Assembly (NCBI GenBank): GCA_951213105.1
Contig: OX578152.1
Coordinates: forward strand, 102,393,455-102,457,454
Source: Amaurobius ferox
Lineage: Eukaryota; Arthropoda; Arachnida; Araneae; Amaurobiidae
Reading direction: 5' to 3'
DNA length: 64,000 nucleotides
Made by a program: the position numbers and the translations under genes. A model generated the notes under the pieces. It worked only from the letters and a program-made list of their open reading frames with translations. It did not search any database and was not told the origin of the DNA. Shown piece after piece: positions 10,045 through 21,107 of this stretch; the first letter of the stretch is position 1, and each line of letters begins with the position of its first letter.

Positions 10045-10523
10045 TTAATATGGAAATTGCAGTCTGTAAAACAGAATTTCATTTTCGATCACAGTACGTC
10101 GCCTTATTTTTAACGTTTTCAGAAATTTTAAATTAAAAATCTATTCATTTTTGGCATTCATTTTTCAATAGTTTGTTTTGAAGAACAACCAACTCAATTT
10201 TAGTATTTAAGACGTAACTTGGTTACCAATGTTACCCCAACGATAAATAAATGCATTGATAAAACATGATAAAAATATCTGATGTGGACAGCACATGATT
10301 TTTTCCAACATAATGCAAGTACTGTACTTTTATCAATGCTATATAATGATGGACAATGTTCTGTAATCACGGCTCAATGACACGATACAATGATTTTTAC
10401 GTTGAAAAGAACACTGACACTTAGCGTTTTTCTGGATAACAACATACAAAATTATTCTTAAATACCAAATTAAGAAATATACTCCATTTTATTAAGATAT
10501 CTTAATTATTATTTCATCAATGT
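10045..10523. other. AT-rich stretch with an H-family head fragment
   Basis: At 10278-10320 the sequence TCTGATGTGGACAGCACATGA matches the start of the H family, but the match fades within about 45 bp. It is a truncated or decayed copy. Nothing else is recognised. Confidence 0.55.
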
Positions 10524-10809
10524 AGGGATAGGACAGCTCAGTGGTTAACGCGCCGGGATTGCACTCGGGCAACCTCATTTCGATTCCCGTCTCTGCCCCA
10601 AACTGTCTCCGTGTTCATGCGGATTACGAGCTTGGTAAATATTAGGGCTAGTAAGTTATTCCGAGAGGTTGGTGATAGAGAAAGGAGAGTACGGTCCCTG
10701 TGAATGCCGCCCTCACTATGTTCTGGTCTAAATTGTATGGAACTGTCCCGGCCATCCAAACAGATACCTTGCACCTTCAGATAGGTCGGGCGGTATGGGT
10801 TGAAGAAGG
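10524..10809 (+). mobile_element. tRNA-derived SINE, copy 1
   Basis: The head resembles a tRNA: box A near GACAGCTCAGTGGTTAACGC and box B TTTCGATTCCC. A tRNA-unrelated body of about 200 bp follows, with landmarks ACGGTCCCTGTG and AGATAGGTCGGGCGG, ending in GAAGAAGGA. Flanks ATTTCATCAATGT (left) and ATTCATCAAGTT (right) look like an imperfect target duplication. It would be Pol III-transcribed and moved by a LINE. Confidence 0.85.
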
Positions 10810-10821
10810 ATTCATCAAGTT

Positions 10822-11112
10822 AGGGGTGGGATAGCCTAGTAGTTAGAGCGCAGGGATTGCATGCGGACAACCTGAGTTCGATTCCCGAATCTGCCCTAAC
10901 CTGTCCCTGTGTTCACGCGGAGTACGGGCACTTTAAATATGTGGGTCTGGAAGTCCTTCCGAGAGGATGGTAGTAGGGAAAGGAGGGTACGGTCCCTGTG
11001 GATGCCGCACCCACTGGGTTCCGATCTAAATTTGGTAAAACTGTCCCAGTCATCCAAACAGGTACCTTACACCTTCGGGTAGGTCGGGCGGTCTGGGTCG
11101 AAAAAGAAGAAG
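10822..11112 (+). mobile_element. tRNA-derived SINE, copy 2, next to copy 1
   Basis: Same family and orientation as the copy that ends 12 bp upstream. Box A lies near 10832 (TAGCCTAGTAGTTAGAGCG) and box B is GAGTTCGATTCCC near 10874. The tail is GAAGAAGAA. It sits between ATTCATCAAGTT and AATTGACCAAGTT, so it seems to have inserted at the 3' end of copy 1. Confidence 0.87.
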
Positions 11113-13143
11113 AATTGACCAAGTTGATATCATTTTTGTAACTTTGAAGTCATTTTTGCGAATTTGGCGATATTTTTGTTAATTTGGCAGTTTGTTAAGT
11201 CACACGTCAAAGTTTCAAGTTTCTGCCTTCAGCAGTTTAAGCTGTATAATTCATCAATTTGACAGTCCGTCGATCAGTCAGTTTCACCCAGGGAACTGTT
11301 TGATATAAGATGGTTCTCATCAATTACTGCATGAATATCCCGGCTGTAAAAGTTTCTCCATACAGGTATTCGTGTTATTTTACGGTATTTGATGTCGATT
11401 TAAGTAAGTAGTGTTCATTTCACTTCATTTAAAACAAAGTGCTCGGACAACAAAACTATTTTACTTGGTCGAAGGAGGTCTTTGGGCTGCAAATTGAACA
11501 AATCATGGGCCAAAATATTCTAAGAAATTTTACCTTTCTGATCTAATCGATCTGGGACCACGGTGATAATTAAGGACGTTTAGCATCGCATGTAAATCGA
11601 GCGCCCCAAACGGATGGGGATCATGATCTCTGGGTTACCATGACAACAGTGGCGCTGCTGCTGGGGCGCAAGAATCTCGGGTACCCCTCATTCGGTCTGC
11701 TGCCACCGGCCGGAGAAGAAAAATCCTCTTCGGAAAAAGTTCGACATAGAAAGTTTGACGCGGTCCGACTGAAATCTATTTGCCGCTCCTGTGGAATGTT
11801 TTTGTTCAATTTCGAATTTTCGTAGAATTATTCTAATACGGTGGATGGAGGCTGGAATGTTTGGTTTTAGAAGGGTTTTATCCACACCCCTTGCTCTAAA
11901 TTGAGGATGGAATTTACATTTTATGAGTGATTTTTTTTTATTAAATTGTTAGTGAAAATAATAGTGAAACTGATATCACTATATATTGTGTAAAGAAGAA
12001 ATTTTCTCTTTTGGCACCTGTTTTGAATTAATTAAAAGTTAAAATATTGAAATCATTTATTGAAGATTGCATTTTACACGTGGAAAAATACGTAATGAAG
12101 TTCTCTGTGGTTTGTATAAAAATGAGATTTTTCTAAAAATATGTTTAGAGTTTTTAGAAATTCTAATCTTGTGGGTTGAAAATAAAATTTTCTTCCAACA
12201 GATTAGGAAAACCAAACTAATTTGAGCTTTAAAATTAGCGCAAAGTGTTGGCATAAAAGTATTTTTGAAATTTTGGAAAAATATTCCAGTGATTGTCATT
12301 TCCAGCGAATCTACATTTTTGATGTGTAAGTATTTTAACAGAAATTGTAATAACGAACAAACTTATTAAAATCCGGCATTTGAGAAAGTATTTAATATTG
12401 ACAGAATATTTTTCTAGCTGTATCTTACAGCAACGTCTTTTGGATATACACCAAAATCGCATAAACTTTGGTTATTAAATAGGAAATATATAAATATTTT
12501 CAAGCCGAATTCTACCCGAAATGCATACACTTTTTTAATTAATACTGTTATATAGGTGTTATACACTTTTGAAAAATATCTAGTGTCAAATCTAGAAGTG
12601 TCTATCTCAATTTAAACTAATACTGTTACGCTTATACAACAAAAGTGTTTTCTATATTTATCGTTCGTGTACTTGATGTACTGACAAACAACTGAATTTA
12701 AGTGATGCATTAAAATATCTCGTAGTATAGCATTATTTGACGCACAAGTATAGCATGAGATAATAGTTGTCGTTACCCGCTATACGTGTCCATGTACGAT
12801 TTTTGATTTCCTGTTTAATGCATCAATAATTACGACCAACATTTGCAGTAATATATTCTGGTATATAATAACATTTTGTGCACCCCGAACGTCAGAGAGA
12901 AAGGATTTTTCTGCAATTATCATCCATACAATTTATTGATATTACTGTTATACGGCTTCTCTTCAATTGTATAATTTAAACACATGATACAAACTCTTTC
13001 TTTACCACCTAAGATTTTCAATTTCTGCTTCGTGCTAAAAATGTTCAACAGGTATAAACAATTCAACTGAATCAAACCATGATACATTATATTTCCCTGA
13101 AAAGTTTGAAATATTAAGCGATTGTCTCTGAATAACCGTCATC
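11113..13143. other. Region upstream of the GPCR exon
   Basis: No coding exon is recognised. About 11560-11830 is GC-richer than its surroundings and holds an X-box-like site. The rest is AT-rich. The stretch at 11125-11190 has phrases like TTGGCGATATTTTTGTTAATTTGG reminiscent of the H-family core, perhaps an old fragment. A pyrimidine-rich tract ending in AACAG near 13051 could be a splice acceptor for the exon that follows, but this is weak. Confidence 0.4.
11634..11647 (+). promoter_or_regulatory. RFX X-box-like motif
   Basis: GTTACCATGACAAC differs from the palindromic RFX consensus GTTGCCATGGCAAC at two positions and keeps both half-sites. It sits in a GC-rich island about 1.5 kb upstream of the GPCR start codon, where a promoter is plausible. 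One such 14-mer can occur by chance. Confidence 0.4.
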
Positions 13144-13471
13144 ATGTTCGATTGTGACTTGAATTCGACTTTTATCAATGAAACCTCATCTCTGACCAAC
13201 TGCACCTCGTACAATGAGACAGTGGCAGACGATGGGCCAGTGTACTTAGACCCTTCTTACTACTCCATGAACTACAGGATTGTGGGTACTGTATTTCAAG
13301 GAATCGTGTTCACGGTCGGTGTTCTTGGAAACATCATGGTGGTGATTGTCGTCTGGAAAACTAGGTCCATGCATACCCCGACCAACTGCTACCTGGTTAG
13401 CTTATCCATTGCCGACTTCATGGTGCTGATAGCATCGGTGCCCAATGAGATCGTGGCCTACTTTTTACTAG
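13144..13471 (+). CDS. First coding exon, TRH-receptor-like (EFLamide-type) GPCR
   Basis: The exon encodes 109 residues plus one base, then the donor G|GTAAGT at 13472 (phase 1). An in-frame TGA at 13129-13131 fixes the ATG. The N-terminal tail has four N-glycosylation sequons (NST, NET, NCT, NET) within about 30 residues, as expected for an extracellular end. TM1 (about 45-68) contains LGNIMVV with the class A GN pair. The loop and TM2 read MHTPTNCYLVSLSIADFMVL with the conserved LxxxD. This pattern matches vertebrate TRH receptors and, in arthropods, the EFLamide receptor group. The product would be a plasma-membrane peptide receptor signalling through a G protein. TM3 onward lies in later exons, none recognised in this window. 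An orexin/allatotropin-like receptor is a less likely alternative. Confidence 0.82.
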
Positions 13472-13550
13472 GTAAGTACCTTATGTCTCATGTATACGTG
13501 CTTGAAGTAGTTTTGTGTACATTTTTATATATCTTGTTAATAATGCTGCA

Positions 13551-13886
13551 CTGGTGGTTGATCGTTATAGCAGTGGTTAATCGCTATACCAGCGGTTGAT
13601 CGCTGCACAAGTTAAAAGGGAATATTAAAATAAAGGGAATAAAAAGGGATCGTTATACAAGTGATTAATCGTTACACGTGGTTGATCGTTATACCATTGG
13701 TTAATCGCTATAACAGTGGTTAATCGCTATACCAGTGGTTGATCTCTGCATAGGTTAAAAAGGAATAAAAAGGAATATTGAAATCAATTAGGGAAATTAG
13801 GGATCGTTATACAAGTGATTAATCGTTACACATGTGGTAGATCGCTTCATTAATGGTTGATCGCTACATTAGTGGTGGATAAACAA
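13551..13886 (+). repeat. Intronic minisatellite of GTGGTTAATCGCTATACCA type
   Basis: Short units such as GTGGTTAATCGCTATACCA and GTGGTTGATCGCTGCA alternate, and the whole is organised in two longer blocks of about 165 bp that each include AAGGGATCGTTATACAAGTG. It starts about 80 bp after the GPCR splice donor. Confidence 0.8.
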
Positions 13887-15812
13887 ATGGGGGAATCTTG
13901 CTTTAAATATTCCCTTTTGGTGGAAAAGTATGTAGTTCTGTCCCATGGTACTTTTATGATGCCTTTTTCTTTTCTAAAGTAAAGAAGTACAGAGGTATTG
14001 TACTAGGGGACGTTATGCATCTCAATGATAGTATCAAGAAGTATTAAAGTGGAGGAGAGGTTAAAAAGAGTATTTTCAATTTATATTGTTATAAATTTGA
14101 GACATTTCAACCTTTTCGGTAAATTTCGTGTGTATTTTGAAGCTTGAGCATTTCCAAAAAAAATTAAAATTAAATAAGTATTTCGATAGAAAAAGTTTGA
14201 TTTTATTCGTTCTTCCAAATATTTTTGTCAATCCCGATGTGAAAGTTGAAAGGGACAGTATGAAAACGACAGACTGAAGAACCTTGATTTAATAATTTCT
14301 AAACAAATTCATTACCTAAATTGCAAGGCTTGAATATTTTTAATAATATAATAGAAAAATAGAATCATTTCAAAAACAGATTTATACTGCAAAGTGTTGA
14401 AATAATGACATCAAACATTGCAAAAATTCCCATACGTATGTTATTCAGTTAAACTACAGTTCATTACATATTAAATAAGTTCAAATAAATGTGAAATTTC
14501 ACAAAAGACCAGGTTCTTAATGCAGCATATGGTAAAAAAAGAAAAAAAAAAGCCTTTCTCGTATTAGGTTTCTTTCCCAAAAATCCCAAGCTACATGATT
14601 TAATTGTGGCTTAACTGTAATTATATGCGCAACATTCAAATTATACAATATGTCTATATTTAATGAAAAAAAAAACCGATCATCATCTTTATCTTTAAAA
14701 AAACATTTATCACCTTTTTAACCCTCAAGCTATTATAGTTTTCATACCTATGAATATGCGAATCCTTTAAGTAGAATGTCAAAAAGAATGTCAAAACAGA
14801 AAGTGGTGTTTCTGAATACAGGACAAAATTTTACTATATGATATGAAAACTCATGTATTTGATGATAATTGTAGCAGAAAGCTTTAAGTCATGGATAAAT
14901 TATTTAAACCATAAATGGAAATACGTAAGAAAGTAAAAAATTTTGATGACCCAAGTACGTATTCCCGATGCACAGTAAAATTAAACATGGCTGTAACCGA
15001 AACAAAAAGAAAGGCAACAACTTATGCTATCTGATGAACCCTAGGTGAATAATACGTATAATGGTCTGCAATTTAAGAATTAAATCTTAGTGTCCCCTTC
15101 ATTCCGGGTATCTTTTATCCCTTGTCTCCATTAACGATTAATTTTACCATTTATTTTAATTTTGAACGTGACGGTTCTTTAAGTTCCAGTCAAACTAATG
15201 CTTTTTTCCTCATTTAGATACCATTTGAAAGTTAAATGCATATGTTAGTTTGATCATTTTATCCAATAAAAAATTAGCAGAATGCTAATTTTTGTGGACT
15301 GGAACAATGTCAATGGAACAATGTAAAGTCAAAACAACTGGTTTGACTTTACATTGTTCCAGTGACTTTCCTTGCATTTTGACGTCTACATAGACTATAA
15401 TTTATATTTTTAACACACAGTTTAACCATGAAGTATGCGAATTACAGTTTCCAAAATTATCTTTACAAGCACAAAAATACGGATTTTACAACATATTTTC
15501 AATATAATTCAATGAAGTATTTTGGTGTGGCGCATAGCATCATAACACATAAATACAAAATGAAAAATCGAAAATGAGTACATACGATAATTATGAAACA
15601 ATTTACCCCTTCAATCAATGCCTGCACTGCCTTCAAATGGCTGACAACCCTCCAACTCAAAGATTCTTTCTAAATGATATTTCGGAGCCATAACAATCTA
15701 TTTTGAGCCGTATAAGCACCGAAATCAAATTATTTCAGAAGTTCACAGATAAATGTACTTCATGCACAGCGCTTGTGCTGCTTATTTTCATATAAAGAAC
15801 ATTTTGGACAAT
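13887..15812. other. Putative intron, no gene recognised
   Basis: AT-rich sequence with several A-runs. Apart from the hairpin at 15314-15361 I see no repeat, exon or RNA gene that can be supported. Confidence 0.5.
15314..15361. repeat. Perfect 20-bp inverted repeat, 8-nt loop
   Basis: The arm TGGAACAATGTAAAGTCAAA (15314-15333) is followed after 8 bases by its exact reverse complement (15342-15361). GGAACAATGT also occurs once just upstream (15301-15310). In RNA it would form a stable hairpin. It could be an isolated foldback or part of a small element. Confidence 0.85.
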
Positions 15813-17220
15813 ATTTAAAAATAAAGCAAACCAAAAAATTGGCAATAATTAAAAGTATTTTATTAAAATCTCCTTTCTAAGACGTACTAAAATTACTCAG
15901 CCATAGCGCATTCAGGTATTACCGTACCCTTTCAACAGTGGCAAATTGAAAATAAGTCCATTTTGCTTTTGACGACATTTCTATTGCTTACCATTTAATT
16001 TATGAAACTTTTTTCCTTTTAACGTATTTCTTGTTACTTTCCTTATATACATAATGTATAAGAAAGTATTGTGACGGTGTCGAAAATTCGAATTTGAGGT
16101 TTCGACGGGAGAGCACGTTTCAAGCATCCCTGATCACGAATCAAACATTTTTGAAGTGATGTCTGTGTGTGTGTGAAAGTATGTGTGTGTGTCCGTGAGA
16201 CTGTGGAGAAGATAACTGACGAAAAAATGGACCGATTTGAACCAAATATGGTACAAAAATCATAATCCGCAAACACTGGAAGCCTGTTGTTTTTATACAC
16301 AATCGAATGTTCAGAACCCCACTGAATTTTCGAATGAAATTTTGAAAAAATCGTCAAAAAATCAAAACCACTAATAAAGTTACGCAAATATACATTTCTC
16401 ATGTAATTTTTCATTAGAAAACGATTGACATAAATTTTAGAACGCTAACATGAACCGTTCTCGAGATATTGTACATTTTTCAAAAAAATTATCAAAAAGT
16501 CATATAAAATAAAAAAAAATATTTCCTATTGAGAAACATGATAATTTTTCATATGTAATACCATGCGATAAATTGGGTGACATCATTCTCGTGGATCTAG
16601 CTCGTTCCATTCATGAAAAAAGATACTTTGAGTAATACTTTTGTACTTGAACGCCAACAGTCATTTATCTGCTGTAAGAATAACTTATTTCTTAATGCAT
16701 AACGCTTGGCGAGATTTTGGCGACGAATTTGGCGGAATGTCGCCAACTTGGCGACTTTTTGAAATGTTGCCAAATTAATGAAAATCTCGCCAAATGGATA
16801 AAAATGACGCTAAATCAATGAAAATGACGACTAATTGTCGAAAATTCAATATCTTGGAAAGAATATTAGTATCTACTTTAAGAGAAACCTATTATTTTTA
16901 CAGTAAAAGTAGTAAATTTATTACATTATATAAGGAAAGTCATGTGTTGCCCACATCAAATTTTGTTTTATAATTAAATAATATTTTAAATGCCTCGTAT
17001 TTAGAAATGTAAAATTATTAATATGTAAATTTTGCCTGGTAGTTATAGCCAATGTTTAAGCTTGCCACTGATTAACTACTTTGCCACTGATGAAGGACAT
17101 GGTAATGCCTGACAGCGCAATGGCTGAGTAATTTGAGTAATTTTAGTACGTCGTAAAAAATAGATTTTAATAAAATACTTTTAATTATGACCAATTTTTT
17201 GGTTGTCTTTATTTTTAAAT
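15813..17220. mobile_element. Foldback DNA element with about 130-bp inverted ends
   Basis: The left end (15813-15945) and the reverse complement of the right end (about 17060-17220) share ordered blocks: AAAAATAAAG, CCAAAAAATTGG, TAATTAAAAGTATTTTATTA, GACGTACTAAAATTACTC and CAGTGGCAAA. No transposase is visible between them. An H-family copy (16034-16960) occupies most of the interior and was probably inserted later. Family not recognised. Confidence 0.7.
16034..16960 (-). mobile_element. H-family repeat copy 2
   Basis: Essentially full-length in minus orientation: 3' stem-loop at the left (TTACTTTCCTTATATAC...), GT tract near 16165-16195, the TCGCCAA/TTGGCGA core near 16700-16790, and the head CCCACATCA at the right. 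It lies inside the foldback element at 15813-17220. Confidence 0.88.
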
Positions 17221-17290
17221 TACTGGTTATTTTGACGTGTCACCATACTGTTTTATATAACATTTAGGACACCATTATATATAAAAAAAA

Positions 17291-18219
17291 TCTGATGTGG
17301 GCAACACATGACTTTCCTTATATTATGCAATGAATTTACTACTTTTACAGTTAAAAAAAATGTTATTCTTATAGTAGATACTTATATTCTTTCAAAGATA
17401 TTGAATTTTCTTCAATTAGTCGTCATTTTCAATGATTTAGCGTCAGTTTTATCATTTTGGCGAAATTTTTGTTAATTTGGCAACAATAAAAAATGGCGCC
17501 ATGTTGGCGACATTCCGCTAAATTCGTCGCCAAAATCTCGCGAAACGTTATGGACGGAGAAATAAGTTATTCTTACAGCAGATAAATAACTATTGGCATT
17601 CAAATACGAAAGTGTTACTCAAAGTATCTTTTTTCATGAATGGAACGAGCTAGATCCACGAGAATGATGTCACCCAATTTATCGCATTGTATTACATATG
17701 AAAAGTGAACATGTTTCTCAATAGGAAATATTTTTATTTTTATTTCAAATAACTTTTTGATAATTTTTTTGAAAAATATGCAATATCTCGAAAACGGTTC
17801 ATGTTAGCGTTCTAAAATTTATGTCAATCGTTTTCTAATGAAAAATTACATAAGAAATGTCTATTTTTGTAACTTTATTAGCGGTTTTTATTTTTTGACG
17901 ATTTTTTTAAAATTTCACTCGAAAATTTAGGGGGGTTCTGAACATTCGATTGCGCATAAAAACAATAGGCTTCCAGTGTTTATGGATTGTGATTTTTGGA
18001 CCAAATTTTGTTCAAATCGGTCCATTCGTTCGTCAGTTATCGTCTCCACAGGCTCACTGACACACACCCACACACACACACACACACAGACATCACTTCA
18101 AAAATGTTTGATTCGTGATCAGGGATGCTTGAAACGTGCTCTCCCGTCGAAAACTCGAATTCGAATTTTCGACCCCGTCACAATACTTTCCTTATGCATT
18201 ATGTATATAAGGAAAGTAA
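17291..18219 (+). mobile_element. H-family repeat copy 3
   Basis: Complete copy of about 930 bp from TCTGATGTGGGCAACACATG to the terminal AAGGAAAGTAA. It has a short CA tract (about 18060-18088) and an uninterrupted version of the segment into which the LINE inserted in copy 1. The core palindrome is mutated here (GGCGCCATGTTGGCGAC). Confidence 0.9.
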
Positions 18220-18558
18220 TAATAAATCTAACTTTCTTTGTCAATCAAATTGCTCATGACTAGTTCTTTCAGTATGCTTAATTTGGTGCAAATTGCATAA
18301 AAGTGCAAAATTTATAGTTGATTGAAGAACATGAATTCGCATACTGCGTAAATTACGAACACATTTTAAGTACATTTGGAATGTAGTTTTTTTATGCTTA
18401 ACGACCTATCTTTCAAACTACTTTTATTTCAATGGTATAAATCGTTTTGCGGATTTTTAAAAATGAGCCAAAGTGTCATGTTCTGGCGAGTGACAAATTT
18501 AAAAAGAAATTCCTGCGCTGTGAAGCATTCTGCAAAATTTGCTCATTTTTTCAGCTAC
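18220..18558. other. AT-rich spacer, nothing recognised
   Basis: Lies between H copy 3 and the foldback element. The open frame extending into 18636 overlaps the foldback arm and does not look coding. Confidence 0.5.
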
Positions 18559-18719
18559 TTTGCTGATAATTTTGGCAAACTGAGAAGAAAAGCCCCAATT
18601 ACAGGCGTTCATGAAAATTCCAAACTTCATTTCTGAAATATTCAGCTAATTATCGTCTGCGGAAGAGTTATTTTTGTAATATATATATATATATATATAT
18701 ATATAATGTTGTTGGCAAT

Positions 18720-19890
18720 TGTCGCGAACGTTTTGGTATACTCGACAGAGAAGACAAAGTTTTGAAATCAAACACATTTATTAAACATGAAATAACAAGG
18801 CAGTTGATCGAAAACAGTGGAGTACAAGCATTTCTCGCAATAACTCAGAGTTACACTCGGTAGGGTGACCATTAAGAACACCCCTGGAGGAAGAGGAACC
18901 AAGAGAATACACATATTTTCTGATACATAAAATAAACACAATATTCCTCATATTATACTTGACCTTTATATATCACATTTGTATACTTTGAACATATACG
19001 ACATTTTCATATAACATCATCAATGACTCGATACTCACGAGGATTTGACAATTAACACTCTATTCGTTAGGTGGAAGACTAAATATATATAAAACTTTAC
19101 CTCGTCTCTTTTAAATATAACATTTACAATTCTGTACCATGGGAAAGGATATCAGGATGGACTCTCGGCATAAACTCATCGAGATTCTTGCGCAGAACAA
19201 AATCCATAATGGTCGGGAAACTTGACTACACAACATCATGCTGGCGGAATTCGACATCTTGGTTGGTTACGGAGATTGGTTGATTCGTACCTTAGGACAC
19301 AAGGAGGAGTCAGGCAAATACAAATCGCTGTAAAATGAGCTTTCCCTCTAGCCCTATTAGCGATTCAAGCCGACCAGTGAAAGAACCATTTTCTCTTTTC
19401 ACAAGACTCATTATTCCATTACTACCAGGCTGATTCATTTAAAAACACGAGTGACTCATCTCTGAACCGAGCCAAACGACTCTACGCACAACTTGTCGAA
19501 CTATGTTACATATTTTAATCACATCCTTCCACTTTCAAAATTAATCCACCTTTTCTTAAAATTCGCGATCATACGCGAATCAAACACACACGTCTACATT
19601 TCTCCACGACTCCTTCCACACTGCTTCCAAAATCCTTTTTCAAACGCGCGCGTGCGCAAAACCTGCAAGTTCCCAACTAGCGACTGAGAAGCGAAAATAC
19701 AAAACTATTACTATTTTTCTGGAACATAAACACTTTTGCGATTTTAGAGTTCACTTCCCTTAAAAGTCAATGTAATTGAAAACATGTAGAAAAGACATTT
19801 ACATTTCGAAATTGACACTTTCAATCACACAGAAATAAAACAATACTTTAATATACAATTTTAACACAGAGGTGTGAAAGCCTTATCACA
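18720..19890 (-). repeat. 3' LTR of the Ty3/gypsy-type element
   Basis: Matches 23880-25050 base for base at a constant offset of 5160, except for one difference noticed at 19568. In minus orientation it begins TGTGATAAGG and ends CGCGACA. The adjoining bases on the internal side (19891-19900) read as purine-rich GAAGGAG on the minus strand, a plausible polypurine tract. Confidence 0.93.
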
Positions 19891-21107
19891 CTCCTTCGGG
19901 GCCCGGGAGAAAAATTTCCTGCAAAGCGGGGAATTTTTCCACACAATACTAGGAAAATACCTGCATTAAGTTCCCAATGACATATGTTCCATTGAGAGGA
20001 ATTTAGTGTAAATTTTGAGCGATGTACATGTACATCAAAGAAAAAAACAAAAACAAACAAGATCATGACCAGCATAATAACCAAAATCCAAGAGTGGCCT
20101 AAAGTTTGACTCGTGAGTCAAAAAAAAATAAGTCTCAATACAAGCATAGACCTTTACAAGACAACACCAAATTAACAAGACACAAATGATGAAATTGCCC
20201 CTTTTAAAATTTAAACACTAATACATTTTCTGGTGAGTACCACAGAGACATGAAAATTTAATTTACTCAACTCACAAAAAGTTTAACTAAACAAAAAGTT
20301 TTCTTTCTTCAAAATTTTACAATTAAAATTCTATAAATTTACTTTTCACAGAAATCAATTTATTAACTATTATCCAACCTTGCCAACAAATTACTTTAAA
20401 GGACATTTAAAAAAAATTACTAATTTAGAAAATGAGACAAATTTTCAAACCAAGAATGTTGATCAGGCACCCAGGCAAGAAACAAGTCCATTAGAAAGTT
20501 GCAAACCTAGAGGTGGCGGTACCCCCAACCAATAAGTCAACAAACACCAAATGACAAAAAAAAAATTTCTAAAATTTACTAGACCTTTAAATTAAAAAAA
20601 AAATCATTCACACATTCATAAAATAAAACAGAGATAAAAATTATCAGTTATCCTTAAAAATCCTTACCAAAACTCTAATCCATCAAGTACTTAATTATCT
20701 TAAAATTACTTTAAAACATTACTGCTTATCATTAAAGTAAAGCAAAAAAAAATTATTATTTAAGTATTTAGAATTTTAAAACACTACTTCAACCTGATTA
20801 ACATGGCACTCACATTCAGAAAGCTGCACTGGCATAGAACTTGCAGTACAGAACATTCAGCTGACTGACACATAAAGCAAATTACACAGAAGTTCAGAAA
20901 TATTGGATCCATTTTAACATAGCATACAGTTTTGCAAAACATTTTGTGAAACAATTGAAAATATAATATTATGAAACATAATTGTCCATCTCACAACAAT
21001 ATCAGTCTTTTTTTTTTTGAAAATGTGAGAATTTCATAATTTAAACATTTTACTTTACTTTTGAGCCAATTGCTCTCTTGACATATTGCCTTAATTGACA
21101 AGTAACT
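19891..21107 (-). other. Untranslated region between Gag-Pro stop and 3' LTR
   Basis: This internal non-coding segment of about 1.2 kb is rich in A on the plus strand and has no long frame. It follows the in-frame junction with the integrase tail, so it is probably the original element's 3' untranslated region. Confidence 0.6.

Noticed and set aside
13472..13599. Extension of the GPCR frame to the stop at 13599
   Set aside because: The reading after TM2 leaves the GPCR pattern exactly at a good GTAAGT donor and enters an intronic minisatellite.
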